From NCBI GenBank assembly GCA_964371365.1, contig CAYJMO010000075.1, positions 1-9,795 on the forward strand: 9,795 nucleotides of DNA, read 5' to 3'. The stretch comes from CAYJBH01 sp964371365 (GTDB lineage: Bacteria; Bacillota; Clostridia; Oscillospirales; Ruminococcaceae). Under the pieces are notes generated by a model. It had not been told where the DNA came from. It saw only the letters and a list, made by a program, of their open reading frames with translations, and did no database searches. A program made the position numbers and the translations under genes. Shown one piece after another: positions 1 to 7,707 of this stretch. Every line of letters starts with the position of its first letter. Position 1 is the stretch's first letter.

Positions 1-611
1 CCGGCAAATCGACGCTTATCAACATTATTGTAGGCGGTATAAATCAATCGAGTGGTGCGGTGCGATACAACAGCAAAACCACCCGAAAGCTCGGTGCCGA
101 CTTTCGGCGCATACTCGGCTATATGCCGCAACAACAGACACTGTACGAAAGTTTCACCGGACGGGAATTCCTCGACTATATGTGCTCGCTCAAAGAGATA
201 CCGCGTGGCACAGCAGCGAAAGAGGTGGAGCGGTGTGCATCGCTTGTCAATCTCTCGAATGAGTTGGATAAGCGACTTATGGCATATTCCGGCGGTATGA
301 AACAACGATTACTTGCGGCAAATGCCCTGCTCGGCGAGCCGGAACTGTTGGTGTTGGACGAGCCGACAGCAGGGCTGGACCCAAAGGAGCGCGTGCGCCT
401 GCGTGAACTGTTGAGCGAGCTAAGCAAAACGAGTATCATTTTGGTCGCGACCCATGTCGTATCCGACGTGGAGAGCGTCGCCGATAAAATACTGCTTTTA
501 AAGCAGGGTGAGATGGTGGATATTGGCGCGCCGAGTGAGCTTGTGGAGCGCTATTCCCCCGGCGAGGGGCTTGAAGAGGTCTATCTGAAAATTTTTGAAG
601 AGGAAAAATAA
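1..611 (+). CDS. ABC transporter ATP-binding protein (5'-truncated by window edge)
   Basis: This is the cytoplasmic ATPase of an ABC exporter and should energise the permease that follows. The reading frame is open from the first base (codons begin at 3), so the gene starts upstream; the GTG at 60 is not the start, because the end of Walker A (GKST) is read at 3-14. Further motifs follow in order: Q-loop (MPQQQ) near 123-137, signature YSGGMKQR at 285-308, Walker B LLVLDEP near 345-365, D-loop AGLDP just after it, and the H-loop histidine (VATHV) at 453-455. All catalytic motifs visible are intact. The stop at 609-611 lies 13 bp before the permease ATG, so the two are almost certainly cotranscribed. 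The family resembles ABC-2/CcmA-type ATPases used for drug, lantibiotic or polymer export; the substrate cannot be read from the sequence. Confidence 0.95.
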   Translation, partial: GKSTLINIIVGGINQSSGAVRYNSKTTRKLGADFRRILGYMPQQQTLYESFTGREFLDYMCSLKEIPRGTAAKEVERCASLVNLSNELDKRLMAYSGGMKQRLLAANALLGEPELLVLDEPTAGLDPKERVRLRELLSELSKTSIILVATHVVSDVESVADKILLLKQGEMVDIGAPSELVERYSPGEGLEEVYLKIFEEEK

Positions 612-624
612 AGGCGATAAAGCT

Positions 625-3009
625 ATGTTACTACACCATGAGATAAAAAAATTAATAGGTAACCGTGGTTTTGTGCTCTACATTCTGTTAATGCTCTGCC
701 TCAACCTCTTTTTGCTCTGGTTTTTTACAAGACCTAACACTAACAACCCACCGCAGTCGGCATACAAAACAATTGAGCAGGATATGCATGGCATGGACAT
801 GGAGCAAAAGGGCGATTTTTTACAGGAGCGTTTTGACTATGCCGAGGCCATGTATATTCTTGAAAATTTCTATCTTTTAGAGCAACACTCTATGCCGGGC
901 GATCAGTATTATGAAGATGAGAAGCTTGATAACGCCGAGATTATCGAGCGTTATGCCGAGGAGTATGCCGGCGGAGCGGATTTGAGATATACCGAGAGTA
1001 TTGCATCGGAGTATGCATTCATCAACAATATATACCGAGAGTATAATCAGGTGGCGAACTACGAGCAATTTTTAGGCGAAATAAACGACGCGGCGAACGG
1101 TCTCGCCGCAATCTCCATCTTTGCCGACGAAGACGGCTATGACTACCAAAACATAGTCTCGACCCAAGAGGCATACCAAGAGATGAAGGGTGTCGAGATA
1201 GACTACTTTCCCGAGATGGGGCTTATCACCGCCACCACCTTTGAGACGACCGATGTTATACTGATATTTTCCATGATACTTATCGCCTTTGCTCTGTTGC
1301 AGCAGGAGAAACAGGCAGGGTTGTTACATCTGATGAGGAGCACAAAAAGGGGACGGCTTGCCACGGCGTTCGCCAAGCTGTGCGCCCTCGTCGTCAGCCT
1401 GCTTTTGACGGTATTGTTGCTGTACGGCACCAACCTTGTCTTTTGCGGTGCGGTATTTGGTCTTGGAGATCTCACCCGTTCGGTTCAATCGGTTCCGGAG
1501 CTGATGCGCAGTACATTGCCCTTTAACATACTGCAGTATCTCGCCGCATTTATGGTTACAAAATGGGTGGCGGCGATAATATGCGCCCTCGGAATAATGC
1601 TCGCAATGTTGTTCGCTAAAAGTGCCATCGGTTCTGTGCTTTTAAGCCTCGTCCTGCCCGGCGCGTTCCTTACCCTGCGCATTATTATCCCTGCGACCGG
1701 TGTTCTCAATCTCTTTCGTTACGCCAACATTATCGGCTATCTGAGGGTGGAAGAGATCCTCGGCACCTACCGTAACCTGCACCTTTTCGGCGGTGTAATC
1801 AGCGCTGTCTCGGCGCAGGCGGTGTCGGCTGTGCTCTACACCTCGCTACTGCTAAGTGTCTACCTTATATACTTTACACTCGGACAGTTTTCGGCAAATC
1901 GCGAATCGATGACCTATCTACCCCGTCTGCGACATCTTCGGATGAGTGGTGTGTTTATAACCGAACTTCGCAAGGTTTTACTACTCGGAGGCGGGCTTGT
2001 CATTCTGCTTATCGCCGTTTTGTACCATGGTTATGACATTGCGACCGACCGACAGTATCTGACGCCGTCAGAGCAGACCTATAAGACATATCTTGAAAAC
2101 CTCGTCGGCACCTACACCGAGGAAAAGCACGAGTTTTTGCTGTCGGAACATGAGCGCTTCGCCGAGTTTATTGAGTTGGAGGAGCAGCTGCGCTACGGTG
2201 AGATCACACAACATCAGTACGACTACGCGTTGAGTGTCAGCTATCCGCTCGCGATGGAGTACGAGGCATTTCAGACGGTCATGGGAAACGTCGACTATAT
2301 ATCTGCAAACCTCGGTGCGCAATTTTTATATGATACCGGCTATAAGGTTCTGTTTGAGACGGAGAACAGCGAATTCGGTGAGAGCTTTTCCCTCGCGGTA
2401 ATCTCGGTGGCTATGACGGTGGTCATGCTGTGTGGCTTTTTCTCGATAGAGCGTATCAGCGGCGTGCGACGCATACTCTACTCCACGCCGCTCGGTCGGG
2501 AGAGGACGGTATATTCAAAACTTATCATATCGGGCGCGCTCTGTTTTGTCGTCGCGCTGATAAACACCCTACCGCCCATCATTACCACCGCGCGGCTTTA
2601 CGGTATGGACGGGCTTTTGGTCAATATAAAAAGCATACCGCAGTACAGCTGGTTGCCGCCATTTGTGAGCATACTGTCGGTTATGATCTTCGGGTTTTTG
2701 TTGCGGTTTGTGGCGGTGGCGTTTGTGGGGGCAGTAACGCTGTATATTTCACAGCTGTACGATAACTATATCACCGTCGCGATGCTGTCCTTCTCGATAT
2801 TTTTGTTGCCGTTAATTCTCACCTATATTGGGCTTAGCCCCCTCGCGTGGTTAAGTGTTCTGCCCCTTTTCGAGGTCACATCGCTGATGTCACAGGGTGC
2901 GCTGTCCACACTCATTCCGGTGTTCTACGCGGCGGTGATGGGATTTATGGTGGATGTGCTGTCGAGGAGGATGGTGGATAGGTATTCCTGGAATTTTAAT
3001 GAGGTGTAA
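625..3009 (+). CDS. ABC-2-type transporter permease, two tandem homologous halves
   Basis: This 794-residue integral membrane protein is probably the channel partner of the upstream ATPase. I chose ATG 625, preceded by AAAGG at 610-614 with a 10-nt spacer. An in-frame TTG at 595 inside the ATPase gene would add ten charged residues and is less likely. The first half has a membrane helix at about 15-34, a soluble, acidic, Tyr/Glu-rich ectodomain at about 35-205, then hydrophobic segments near 210-224, 248-275, 301-330, 335-355 and 397-418. The second half repeats the plan: helix at about 449-467, ectodomain at about 468-588, and helices near 589-607, 631-657, 675-705, 715-738 and 762-776. The halves share recognisable blocks (YKT at 47-49 and 486-488; the post-ectodomain helix and following loop at 210-252 and 588-633). 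Substrate unknown. ABC-2-like assignment rests on topology and the neighbouring ATPase, not on a strong motif. Confidence 0.88.
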   Translation: MLLHHEIKKLIGNRGFVLYILLMLCLNLFLLWFFTRPNTNNPPQSAYKTIEQDMHGMDMEQKGDFLQERFDYAEAMYILENFYLLEQHSMPGDQYYEDEKLDNAEIIERYAEEYAGGADLRYTESIASEYAFINNIYREYNQVANYEQFLGEINDAANGLAAISIFADEDGYDYQNIVSTQEAYQEMKGVEIDYFPEMGLITATTFETTDVILIFSMILIAFALLQQEKQAGLLHLMRSTKRGRLATAFAKLCALVVSLLLTVLLLYGTNLVFCGAVFGLGDLTRSVQSVPELMRSTLPFNILQYLAAFMVTKWVAAIICALGIMLAMLFAKSAIGSVLLSLVLPGAFLTLRIIIPATGVLNLFRYANIIGYLRVEEILGTYRNLHLFGGVISAVSAQAVSAVLYTSLLLSVYLIYFTLGQFSANRESMTYLPRLRHLRMSGVFITELRKVLLLGGGLVILLIAVLYHGYDIATDRQYLTPSEQTYKTYLENLVGTYTEEKHEFLLSEHERFAEFIELEEQLRYGEITQHQYDYALSVSYPLAMEYEAFQTVMGNVDYISANLGAQFLYDTGYKVLFETENSEFGESFSLAVISVAMTVVMLCGFFSIERISGVRRILYSTPLGRERTVYSKLIISGALCFVVALINTLPPIITTARLYGMDGLLVNIKSIPQYSWLPPFVSILSVMIFGFLLRFVAVAFVGAVTLYISQLYDNYITVAMLSFSIFLLPLILTYIGLSPLAWLSVLPLFEVTSLMSQGALSTLIPVFYAAVMGFMVDVLSRRMVDRYSWNFNEV

Positions 3010-3011
3010 TG

Positions 3012-3040
3012 TTGTATTTTCCGGCATTATTTGCTATAAT
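3012..3040 (+). promoter_or_regulatory. Sigma-A-type promoter for the LytTR/GHKL two-component genes
   Basis: A -35 box TTGTAT (3012-3017) and a perfect -10 box TATAAT (3035-3040) are separated by exactly 17 bp, with an extended -10 TG at 3032-3033. It begins two bases after the permease stop, and the regulator ATG is at 3066, giving a short leader. No terminator separates it from the permease, so readthrough from the transporter operon is also possible. Confidence 0.75.
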
Positions 3041-3065
3041 AATAAAAAAACGAAAGTAAATCCCT

Positions 3066-3788
3066 ATGTTCAATGTTGCCGTCTGTGACGACAAAAAACT
3101 TATCTGCGCAGAGATTGAGAATATCATCCTTGACTATCGCAAAGGCAGTGATGTTAAGATCGAGGTCGAGGTGTTTTACAGTGCGAGCGAGCTGTTCTCC
3201 TGCTTAAAGCAGGGGGACAGCTTTCAGCTGATTTTTTTGGATATCGAGATACCGAACATGAACGGCATAGAGCTCGCCGACAACATTCGTAACTATCTTG
3301 AGGACTACCGCACCAAGATTGTCTTTGTCTCCGGCTCCGAGATGTACTATCGGGAGCTGTTCGATGTGCAACCGCTACACTTTTTGCTCAAACCGTTTAA
3401 AAGAGAGGATATCCTCAAGGATTTACAGTTAGCAATACATCTTTGTGGTCTCGACAAGGCGGATTTTGAGTACTGTATCGCGAGGGAATGGTATCGCCTA
3501 CCCATCGACGAGATAATCCACATTCAGTCGGAGGGACGGCGGATGGTGGTGACCACCTCGGACGACTGTGTGAGATACTACGGCACCACCGACGAGGCAT
3601 TCCAGCAGGTGAAAAATCATCGTTTTTTGAGGATCCACCGCGCGTTTATCGTCAACTATGACTTTATCACACGCATCTCGGCGGACTCTTTGTCCACCGT
3701 AGACGGACAGGAGTTTTCCATCGGTCGGTCCTATAAAGAGAGTTTTCACAAAAAGGTCGCAGAATTTGAAAGGGATAAGATGAGATGA
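3066..3788 (+). CDS. LytTR-family response regulator
   Basis: This 240-residue cytoplasmic transcription regulator should be phosphorylated by the kinase encoded next. The receiver domain occupies about 1-122: acidic pair D8-D9, phospho-acceptor D59 (in FLDIEIPNMNG), Ser at 89 in the switch position, and K109 in LLKPF. A LytTR DNA-binding domain fills about 133-235, with the family's conserved FLRIHRAFIVN stretch at 187-197 and the C-terminal IGRSYKESF at 219-227. The length matches AgrA/LytR-type regulators. The ribosome binding site is weak (GAAAG at 3052-3056, 9-nt spacer). Its stop overlaps the kinase start as ATGA, a sign of translational coupling. LytTR regulators commonly control exported peptides, bacteriocins or cell-envelope transporters; here the adjacent ABC genes are the natural target candidate, which is inference. 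I could not identify a convincing LytTR repeat pair in the short upstream interval. Confidence 0.93.
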   Translation: MFNVAVCDDKKLICAEIENIILDYRKGSDVKIEVEVFYSASELFSCLKQGDSFQLIFLDIEIPNMNGIELADNIRNYLEDYRTKIVFVSGSEMYYRELFDVQPLHFLLKPFKREDILKDLQLAIHLCGLDKADFEYCIAREWYRLPIDEIIHIQSEGRRMVVTTSDDCVRYYGTTDEAFQQVKNHRFLRIHRAFIVNYDFITRISADSLSTVDGQEFSIGRSYKESFHKKVAEFERDKMR

Positions 3789-4486
3789 ACACATTTCTTT
3801 TGCTGCTTTCGGCGGTGTTTCTTACCCTTGCCATCGTTTTTTTTCTAAAATATCGAAGGTTAAAACACAGTTTAAAGGAACAGCAGGCGAGCTATGCGGA
3901 GCAGTTCGCCTCTCTCGAGCGGGAATTGCAGGGGGCTCGCTCCGGTAGGCATGACCTGAAAAATCATCTGACCACCGTTGTCGAGCTGATAAAGGACGAG
4001 CAGGGCGAGCAGGCGACGGAATATCTTAGGGCGATGATAATGGAGAGGGAACGTCGCGCCGTCGGGTGTGGCAACGCGGTAGCGGACAGCATAATCCGCA
4101 CCAAAAGGGAGGAGATGGAAAAAAGGGAGATCATTTTCAGGCTCACCTCCACCCTACCAAGACGGTTGGCTCTCACCCCATCCCAGCTGACCACCATCCT
4201 TGCAAACCTACTTGACAACGCCATCACGGCGGCGACGGGATGTGACTTTCGCTATGTCGATCTAAAGATGAACTACAACAAAGGCAACCTCGTGATACTG
4301 ATTAAAAACCCATTTTCCGGCGAGGTGGTTAAAAAGGGGGATCGATATCTTAGCACAAAAGAAAACCCTACCGAACATGGCATAGGCCTTTCGTCGGTGC
4401 AAAGGACGGTGGAGCGACTGGGCGGTCGGGTGGAAATAGAGGACCAGAACAACGTCTTCACGGTGTTTGTGATGGTGCCGGGGTGA
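3785..4486 (+). CDS. GHKL-domain sensor histidine kinase, short, single membrane helix
   Basis: This 233-residue kinase presumably phosphorylates the LytTR regulator, which it overlaps by 4 bp. One hydrophobic helix spans about 4-21 with almost nothing outside the membrane. A charged, probably coiled-coil linker (22-54) leads to the phospho-acceptor region RHDLKNH with H56. The ATPase domain follows: N-box NLLDN at 141-145 and G-box HGIGLSSV at 198-205. A clear DxGxG motif is missing, the corresponding region being occupied by IKNPF at 173-177, as is usual for the AgrC/SpoOB-like branch. Typical AgrC-type kinases carry a multi-helix sensor of around 200 residues; here that is absent, so signal input must come from a partner or from the single helix. 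The preceding transporter is a candidate partner (inference). Kinase identity is firm; the signal is unknown. Confidence 0.92.
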   Translation: MNTFLLLLSAVFLTLAIVFFLKYRRLKHSLKEQQASYAEQFASLERELQGARSGRHDLKNHLTTVVELIKDEQGEQATEYLRAMIMERERRAVGCGNAVADSIIRTKREEMEKREIIFRLTSTLPRRLALTPSQLTTILANLLDNAITAATGCDFRYVDLKMNYNKGNLVILIKNPFSGEVVKKGDRYLSTKENPTEHGIGLSSVQRTVERLGGRVEIEDQNNVFTVFVMVPG

Positions 4487-4547
4487 GTATTGCTACGAGG
4501 GTATGTAGATCGCCCGTCAGAATGTGATCCTAATGTAACAATATATT

Positions 4548-4570
4548 AAAAGGAGATGGATATGTCATGA
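4548..4570 (+). promoter_or_regulatory. Strong ribosome binding site with overlapping two-codon mini-ORF before the URO-D-like gene
   Basis: AAAGGAGA at 4548-4555 is a near-consensus Shine-Dalgarno site. The ATG at 4562 lies 6 nt from it but reads only Met-Ser-stop, and that TGA (4568-4570) overlaps the gene's own ATG at 4567, which is 11 nt from the site. Another ATG at 4556 is in the mini-ORF frame. The choice of 4567 as gene start rests on it being the first in-frame ATG after the site. Confidence 0.55.
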
Positions 4571-5601
4571 GAAAATTTTTGACCAAAAAGCCGGATTTCA
4601 ATCAACTTTTAAAGGTGTTAAGGCTCGAAAAGACGGACTACCCCATTTTATTCGAGATATTTATGGATGCTCAATATTATGAGTATTTCTCCGGAAAAAG
4701 CCTCAACGATGTTGCACACAACTCTGTCGATGAGCTCAAAATTGTGGTAGAGGCTTTCTATAACGCAGGATATGTCTATGCAAGCACCCATGCCTGTGAA
4801 TTCACCTTTGCGAAAAATGAGAGGGAGCACAAGGACAGCGTGTCGCTAAACGACGGCGGAATTATCATTGATCGTGAGAGTTTTGAGCGTTATGAGTGGA
4901 TGAACCCTGTAGACTGCGATTACTCCAAACTAAATGTAATCAAGCCATTTCTTCCGGATGGGATGAAGTTAATCGTGCTGGGTCCCGGTGGTGTATTGGA
5001 AAATGTCACCTCGCTGATAGGCTATGAAAACATGTGCTATATGCGCTATGAAGATGAGGAGTTGCTCGCCGATGTATTCAACAAGGTCGGCAATGGTCTT
5101 CTGCAATACTATGAAATCGCGCTTGAATACGACACCGTCGGGGCTATAATCGTAAACGATGATTGGGGTTTTAATACACAGACATTTTTATCCACCGATG
5201 ACATGCGCAGATATGTATTTCCATGGCATAAAAAAATTGTCGAAGCCGCGCACGAAAAGGGCAAAATGGCGATATTGCATTCTTGTGGTTATATGCAGGA
5301 GGTGTTTGACGATATTATTGATGAAATGAAGTTCGACGGGAAACATTCATACGAGGATAACATTCTTTCGGTCGAAGACAGCTATGAGAAGTATTCCACT
5401 CGAATAGCCATCCTCGGTGGTCTTGACCTTGATTATTTGATTCAATCGTCGATAGAAGATGTCAAGGATCGGGCAACGAAACTTGCCAAACTCGGAGTAG
5501 AGAGGGGCGGATATGCTCTTGGTACCGGTAACAGTATGTGTTATTATGTGCCGGAGGAAAAAGCTCTTTGCCTTATCAATACTGCAAATAATTATTTTTA
5601 A
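4567..5601 (+). CDS. Uroporphyrinogen decarboxylase superfamily protein, MtaA/MtbA-like (probable methyltransferase)
   Basis: This is a 344-residue, soluble, TIM-barrel-type protein. It is assigned to the URO-D superfamily by several family-typical blocks: VLGPGGVLENVTSLIG (137-152), NDDWGFNTQTFLS (197-209), HSCG (238-241), GGLDLDYLI (284-292) and the C-terminal ALGTGNSMCYYVP (317-329). In the methylcobamide:CoM methyltransferase branch, a His-x-Cys pair plus a downstream Cys bind zinc to activate a thiol; here H238, C240 and possibly C325 fit that role. The Arg-rich N-terminal substrate motif of true HemE decarboxylases is not evident, so heme synthesis is unlikely. The probable role is methyl transfer between a corrinoid protein and a thiol acceptor, but no corrinoid protein or activase lies within the window. 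It starts 80 bp after the kinase stop with no terminator visible between, so it may be on the same transcript. No convincing promoter of its own was seen. Substrate unknown. Confidence 0.82.
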   Translation: MRKFLTKKPDFNQLLKVLRLEKTDYPILFEIFMDAQYYEYFSGKSLNDVAHNSVDELKIVVEAFYNAGYVYASTHACEFTFAKNEREHKDSVSLNDGGIIIDRESFERYEWMNPVDCDYSKLNVIKPFLPDGMKLIVLGPGGVLENVTSLIGYENMCYMRYEDEELLADVFNKVGNGLLQYYEIALEYDTVGAIIVNDDWGFNTQTFLSTDDMRRYVFPWHKKIVEAAHEKGKMAILHSCGYMQEVFDDIIDEMKFDGKHSYEDNILSVEDSYEKYSTRIAILGGLDLDYLIQSSIEDVKDRATKLAKLGVERGGYALGTGNSMCYYVPEEKALCLINTANNYF

Positions 5602-5709
5602 AGTGTAGTTGATAAAAAAAGTTTAAGCTAATACGAAAGGGATAAATATACAATACCAACATTATTTTGTTAAATTTTTGTCAAATGCAAAAAAATATTA
5701 ATTTACCCC

Positions 5710-5738
5710 TTGCGACATTTTAATTTTTGTAGTATTAT
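5710..5738 (+). promoter_or_regulatory. Sigma-A-type promoter of gap
   Basis: TTGCGA (5710-5715) and TATTAT (5733-5738) are separated by 17 bp. Upstream sequence is strongly A/T-rich with A- and T-tracts (about 5664-5704), suitable as an UP element. The expected leader is about 25 nt and ends in a strong ribosome binding site, AAAGGAGA at 5753-5760, 9 nt before the ATG. This suits a highly expressed glycolytic gene. Confidence 0.75.
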
Positions 5739-5769
5739 ATAGTAAAGAAAATAAAGGAGAAATAAAATT

Positions 5770-6783
<1,014 letters not shown>

Positions 6784-6806
6784 TTTAACATAGGTTTATA
6801 ACTAAA

Positions 6807-6839
6807 TAAACGACCGTGACTGTGTGTCACGGTCGTTTA
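6807..6839 (+). terminator. Hairpin terminator after gap
   Basis: A perfect 14-bp inverted repeat lies 23 bp after the gap stop. The arms are 6807-6820 (core CGACCGTGAC) and 6826-6839 (core GTCACGGTCG), with a 5-nt loop TGTGT. The stem ends in A/T pairs, so the transcript has a short U run at 6836-6838, and a T-rich stretch continues to about 6856. The U tract is interrupted, so efficiency is uncertain, but the position and stem strength support termination. Confidence 0.8.
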
Positions 6840-6939
6840 GTCTGTATTCTTTATCACACTCTATCCTTTATCTATCGTTTTATATATATAACCCGGTAGG
6901 TGAAAAAGTAGCAATATTAAGAATTTCGTAAAATTTATA

Positions 6940-6968
6940 TTTACTTAAATGTAAAAATCGCATATTAT
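6940..6968 (+). promoter_or_regulatory. Probable promoter of the VanR-like two-component operon
   Basis: TTTACT (6940-6945, four of six consensus bases) and TATTAT (6963-6968) are separated by 17 bp; an overlapping TATAAT lies at 6966-6971 but would need a 20-bp spacer. The -35 region sits in a small inverted repeat, TTTAC (6940-6944) and GTAAA (6951-6955). The rest of the 222-bp gap between gap and the regulator gene holds the gap terminator, A/T-rich sequence, and a palindrome listed separately. Confidence 0.5.
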
Positions 6969-6979
6969 AATAACATTAG

Positions 6980-6991
6980 TTCTTTAAAGAA
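6980..6991. promoter_or_regulatory. Perfect 12-bp palindrome, possible operator
   Basis: TTCTTTAAAGAA reads the same on both strands. It lies a few bases after the expected transcription start and 14 bp before the regulator ATG (7006), where a bound repressor would block initiation. In A/T-rich sequence a 12-bp palindrome may arise by chance, and OmpR-type proteins usually bind direct repeats, so the functional assignment is tentative. Confidence 0.3.
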
Positions 6992-7005
6992 TAATCGGGA
7001 GAATA

Positions 7006-7707
7006 ATGGAGACATCAACAATACTCGTCGTGGACGACGACCGTCAGATTGCGGCGGCTATCGCTAAAATGCTGGAAAAGGAGGGTTATAGCACCCTCAC
7101 CGCCTATGATGGAGTGGCGGCGATGGACACCCTTGCTACAAAGCATGTCGACCTTATCATCATCGACGTCATGATGCCGAGGATGGACGGGCTGTCCGCC
7201 ACGCTAAAAATCCGTGAGCGCAACAACATACCCATCATCGTCCTGTCCGCCAAGACGGAGGACAGCGACAAGGTGCTCGGACTCTCTATGGGGGCGGATG
7301 ACTATGTCACAAAGCCCTATAATCCGGCGGAACTGCTCGCGAGGGTGCGCTCCCATCTGCGCCGATTTCAGATACTCGGCTCGGCAACAAATGCCGACCT
7401 ACCGAGCGATGCTATAAAAATCGGTGGGTTGATGTTAGACAAAAACGCAAAACAGATTGTGGTGGACGGCGAACCGGTGCGCCTCACTGCGACAGAATAC
7501 GGGATACTCTGTCTTTTAATGGAAAATAAAAACCGTGTCTTTTCCGCCGAGCAGATCTATGAGAGGGTCTGGCGGGAGGAAAGTTTCAGCGTTGAAAACA
7601 CCGTGATGGTGCACATTAGACGTATACGCGAAAAGATAGAGATAAATCCGAAACAACCGAAATATTTAAAGGTGGTGTGGGGAATTGGATACAAAATCGA
7701 AGGGTAG
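7006..7707 (+). CDS. OmpR/PhoB-family response regulator (VanR-like)
   Basis: This 233-residue transcription regulator should be phosphorylated by the kinase encoded downstream. The receiver domain occupies about 4-120: acidic residues D10-D12, phospho-acceptor D54 (IIIDVMMPRMDG), S81 in the switch position, and K103 in YVTKPY. A winged-helix DNA-binding domain fills about 137-232, including RLTATEYGILCLL (159-171), the recognition helix around 194-209 (SVENTVMVHIRRIREK), and the wing with VVWGIGYKIEG at the end. The length and layout match VanR-type regulators. The ATG at 7006 has a closely spaced GGGAG (6997-7001, 4 nt), shorter than usual. The last 23 bp overlap the kinase gene, implying coupled translation. 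Target genes are not evident in the window; autoregulation through the upstream palindrome is possible but unproven. Confidence 0.95.
   Translation: METSTILVVDDDRQIAAAIAKMLEKEGYSTLTAYDGVAAMDTLATKHVDLIIIDVMMPRMDGLSATLKIRERNNIPIIVLSAKTEDSDKVLGLSMGADDYVTKPYNPAELLARVRSHLRRFQILGSATNADLPSDAIKIGGLMLDKNAKQIVVDGEPVRLTATEYGILCLLMENKNRVFSAEQIYERVWREESFSVENTVMVHIRRIREKIEINPKQPKYLKVVWGIGYKIEG
7668..7687 (+). promoter_or_regulatory. Ribosome binding site and TTG start of the VanS-like kinase
   Basis: AAAGGTGG at 7668-7675 lies 9 nt before TTG 7685, inside the regulator's coding sequence. The next in-frame candidates, ATG at 7742 and 7748, have no Shine-Dalgarno match and would remove the positively charged cytoplasmic N-terminus before the first membrane helix, so TTG is preferred. 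Confidence 0.65.

Noticed and set aside
60..62. GTG as start of the ABC ATPase
   Set aside because: Starting here would remove Walker A, whose GKST is read in the same frame at 3-14; the gene begins before the window.
2430..2765. Plus-strand open frame of 111 codons inside the permease gene
   Set aside because: It is an alternative frame of the permease, where the main frame carries the membrane helices and the duplicated block.
4521..4547. Possible promoter (TATATT at 4542-4547) before the URO-D-like gene
   Set aside because: No acceptable -35 box is found at 16-18 bp upstream, so I did not annotate it.
4487..4566. Terminator between the GHKL kinase and URO-D-like gene
   Set aside because: The only small inverted repeat (CTAC/GTAG near 4492-4507) is too short and has no T tract.
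4567..5601. Call as heme-pathway HemE
   Set aside because: The HxC zinc-type motif and C-terminal GTGNS block point to the methyltransferase-like branch, and the HemE N-terminal arginine motif is not seen.
5674..5696. TTTTTG/CAAAAA hairpin as a terminator for the URO-D-like gene
   Set aside because: The stem has only one G-C pair, and the T run precedes rather than follows it; it more likely reflects A/T-rich promoter-upstream DNA.
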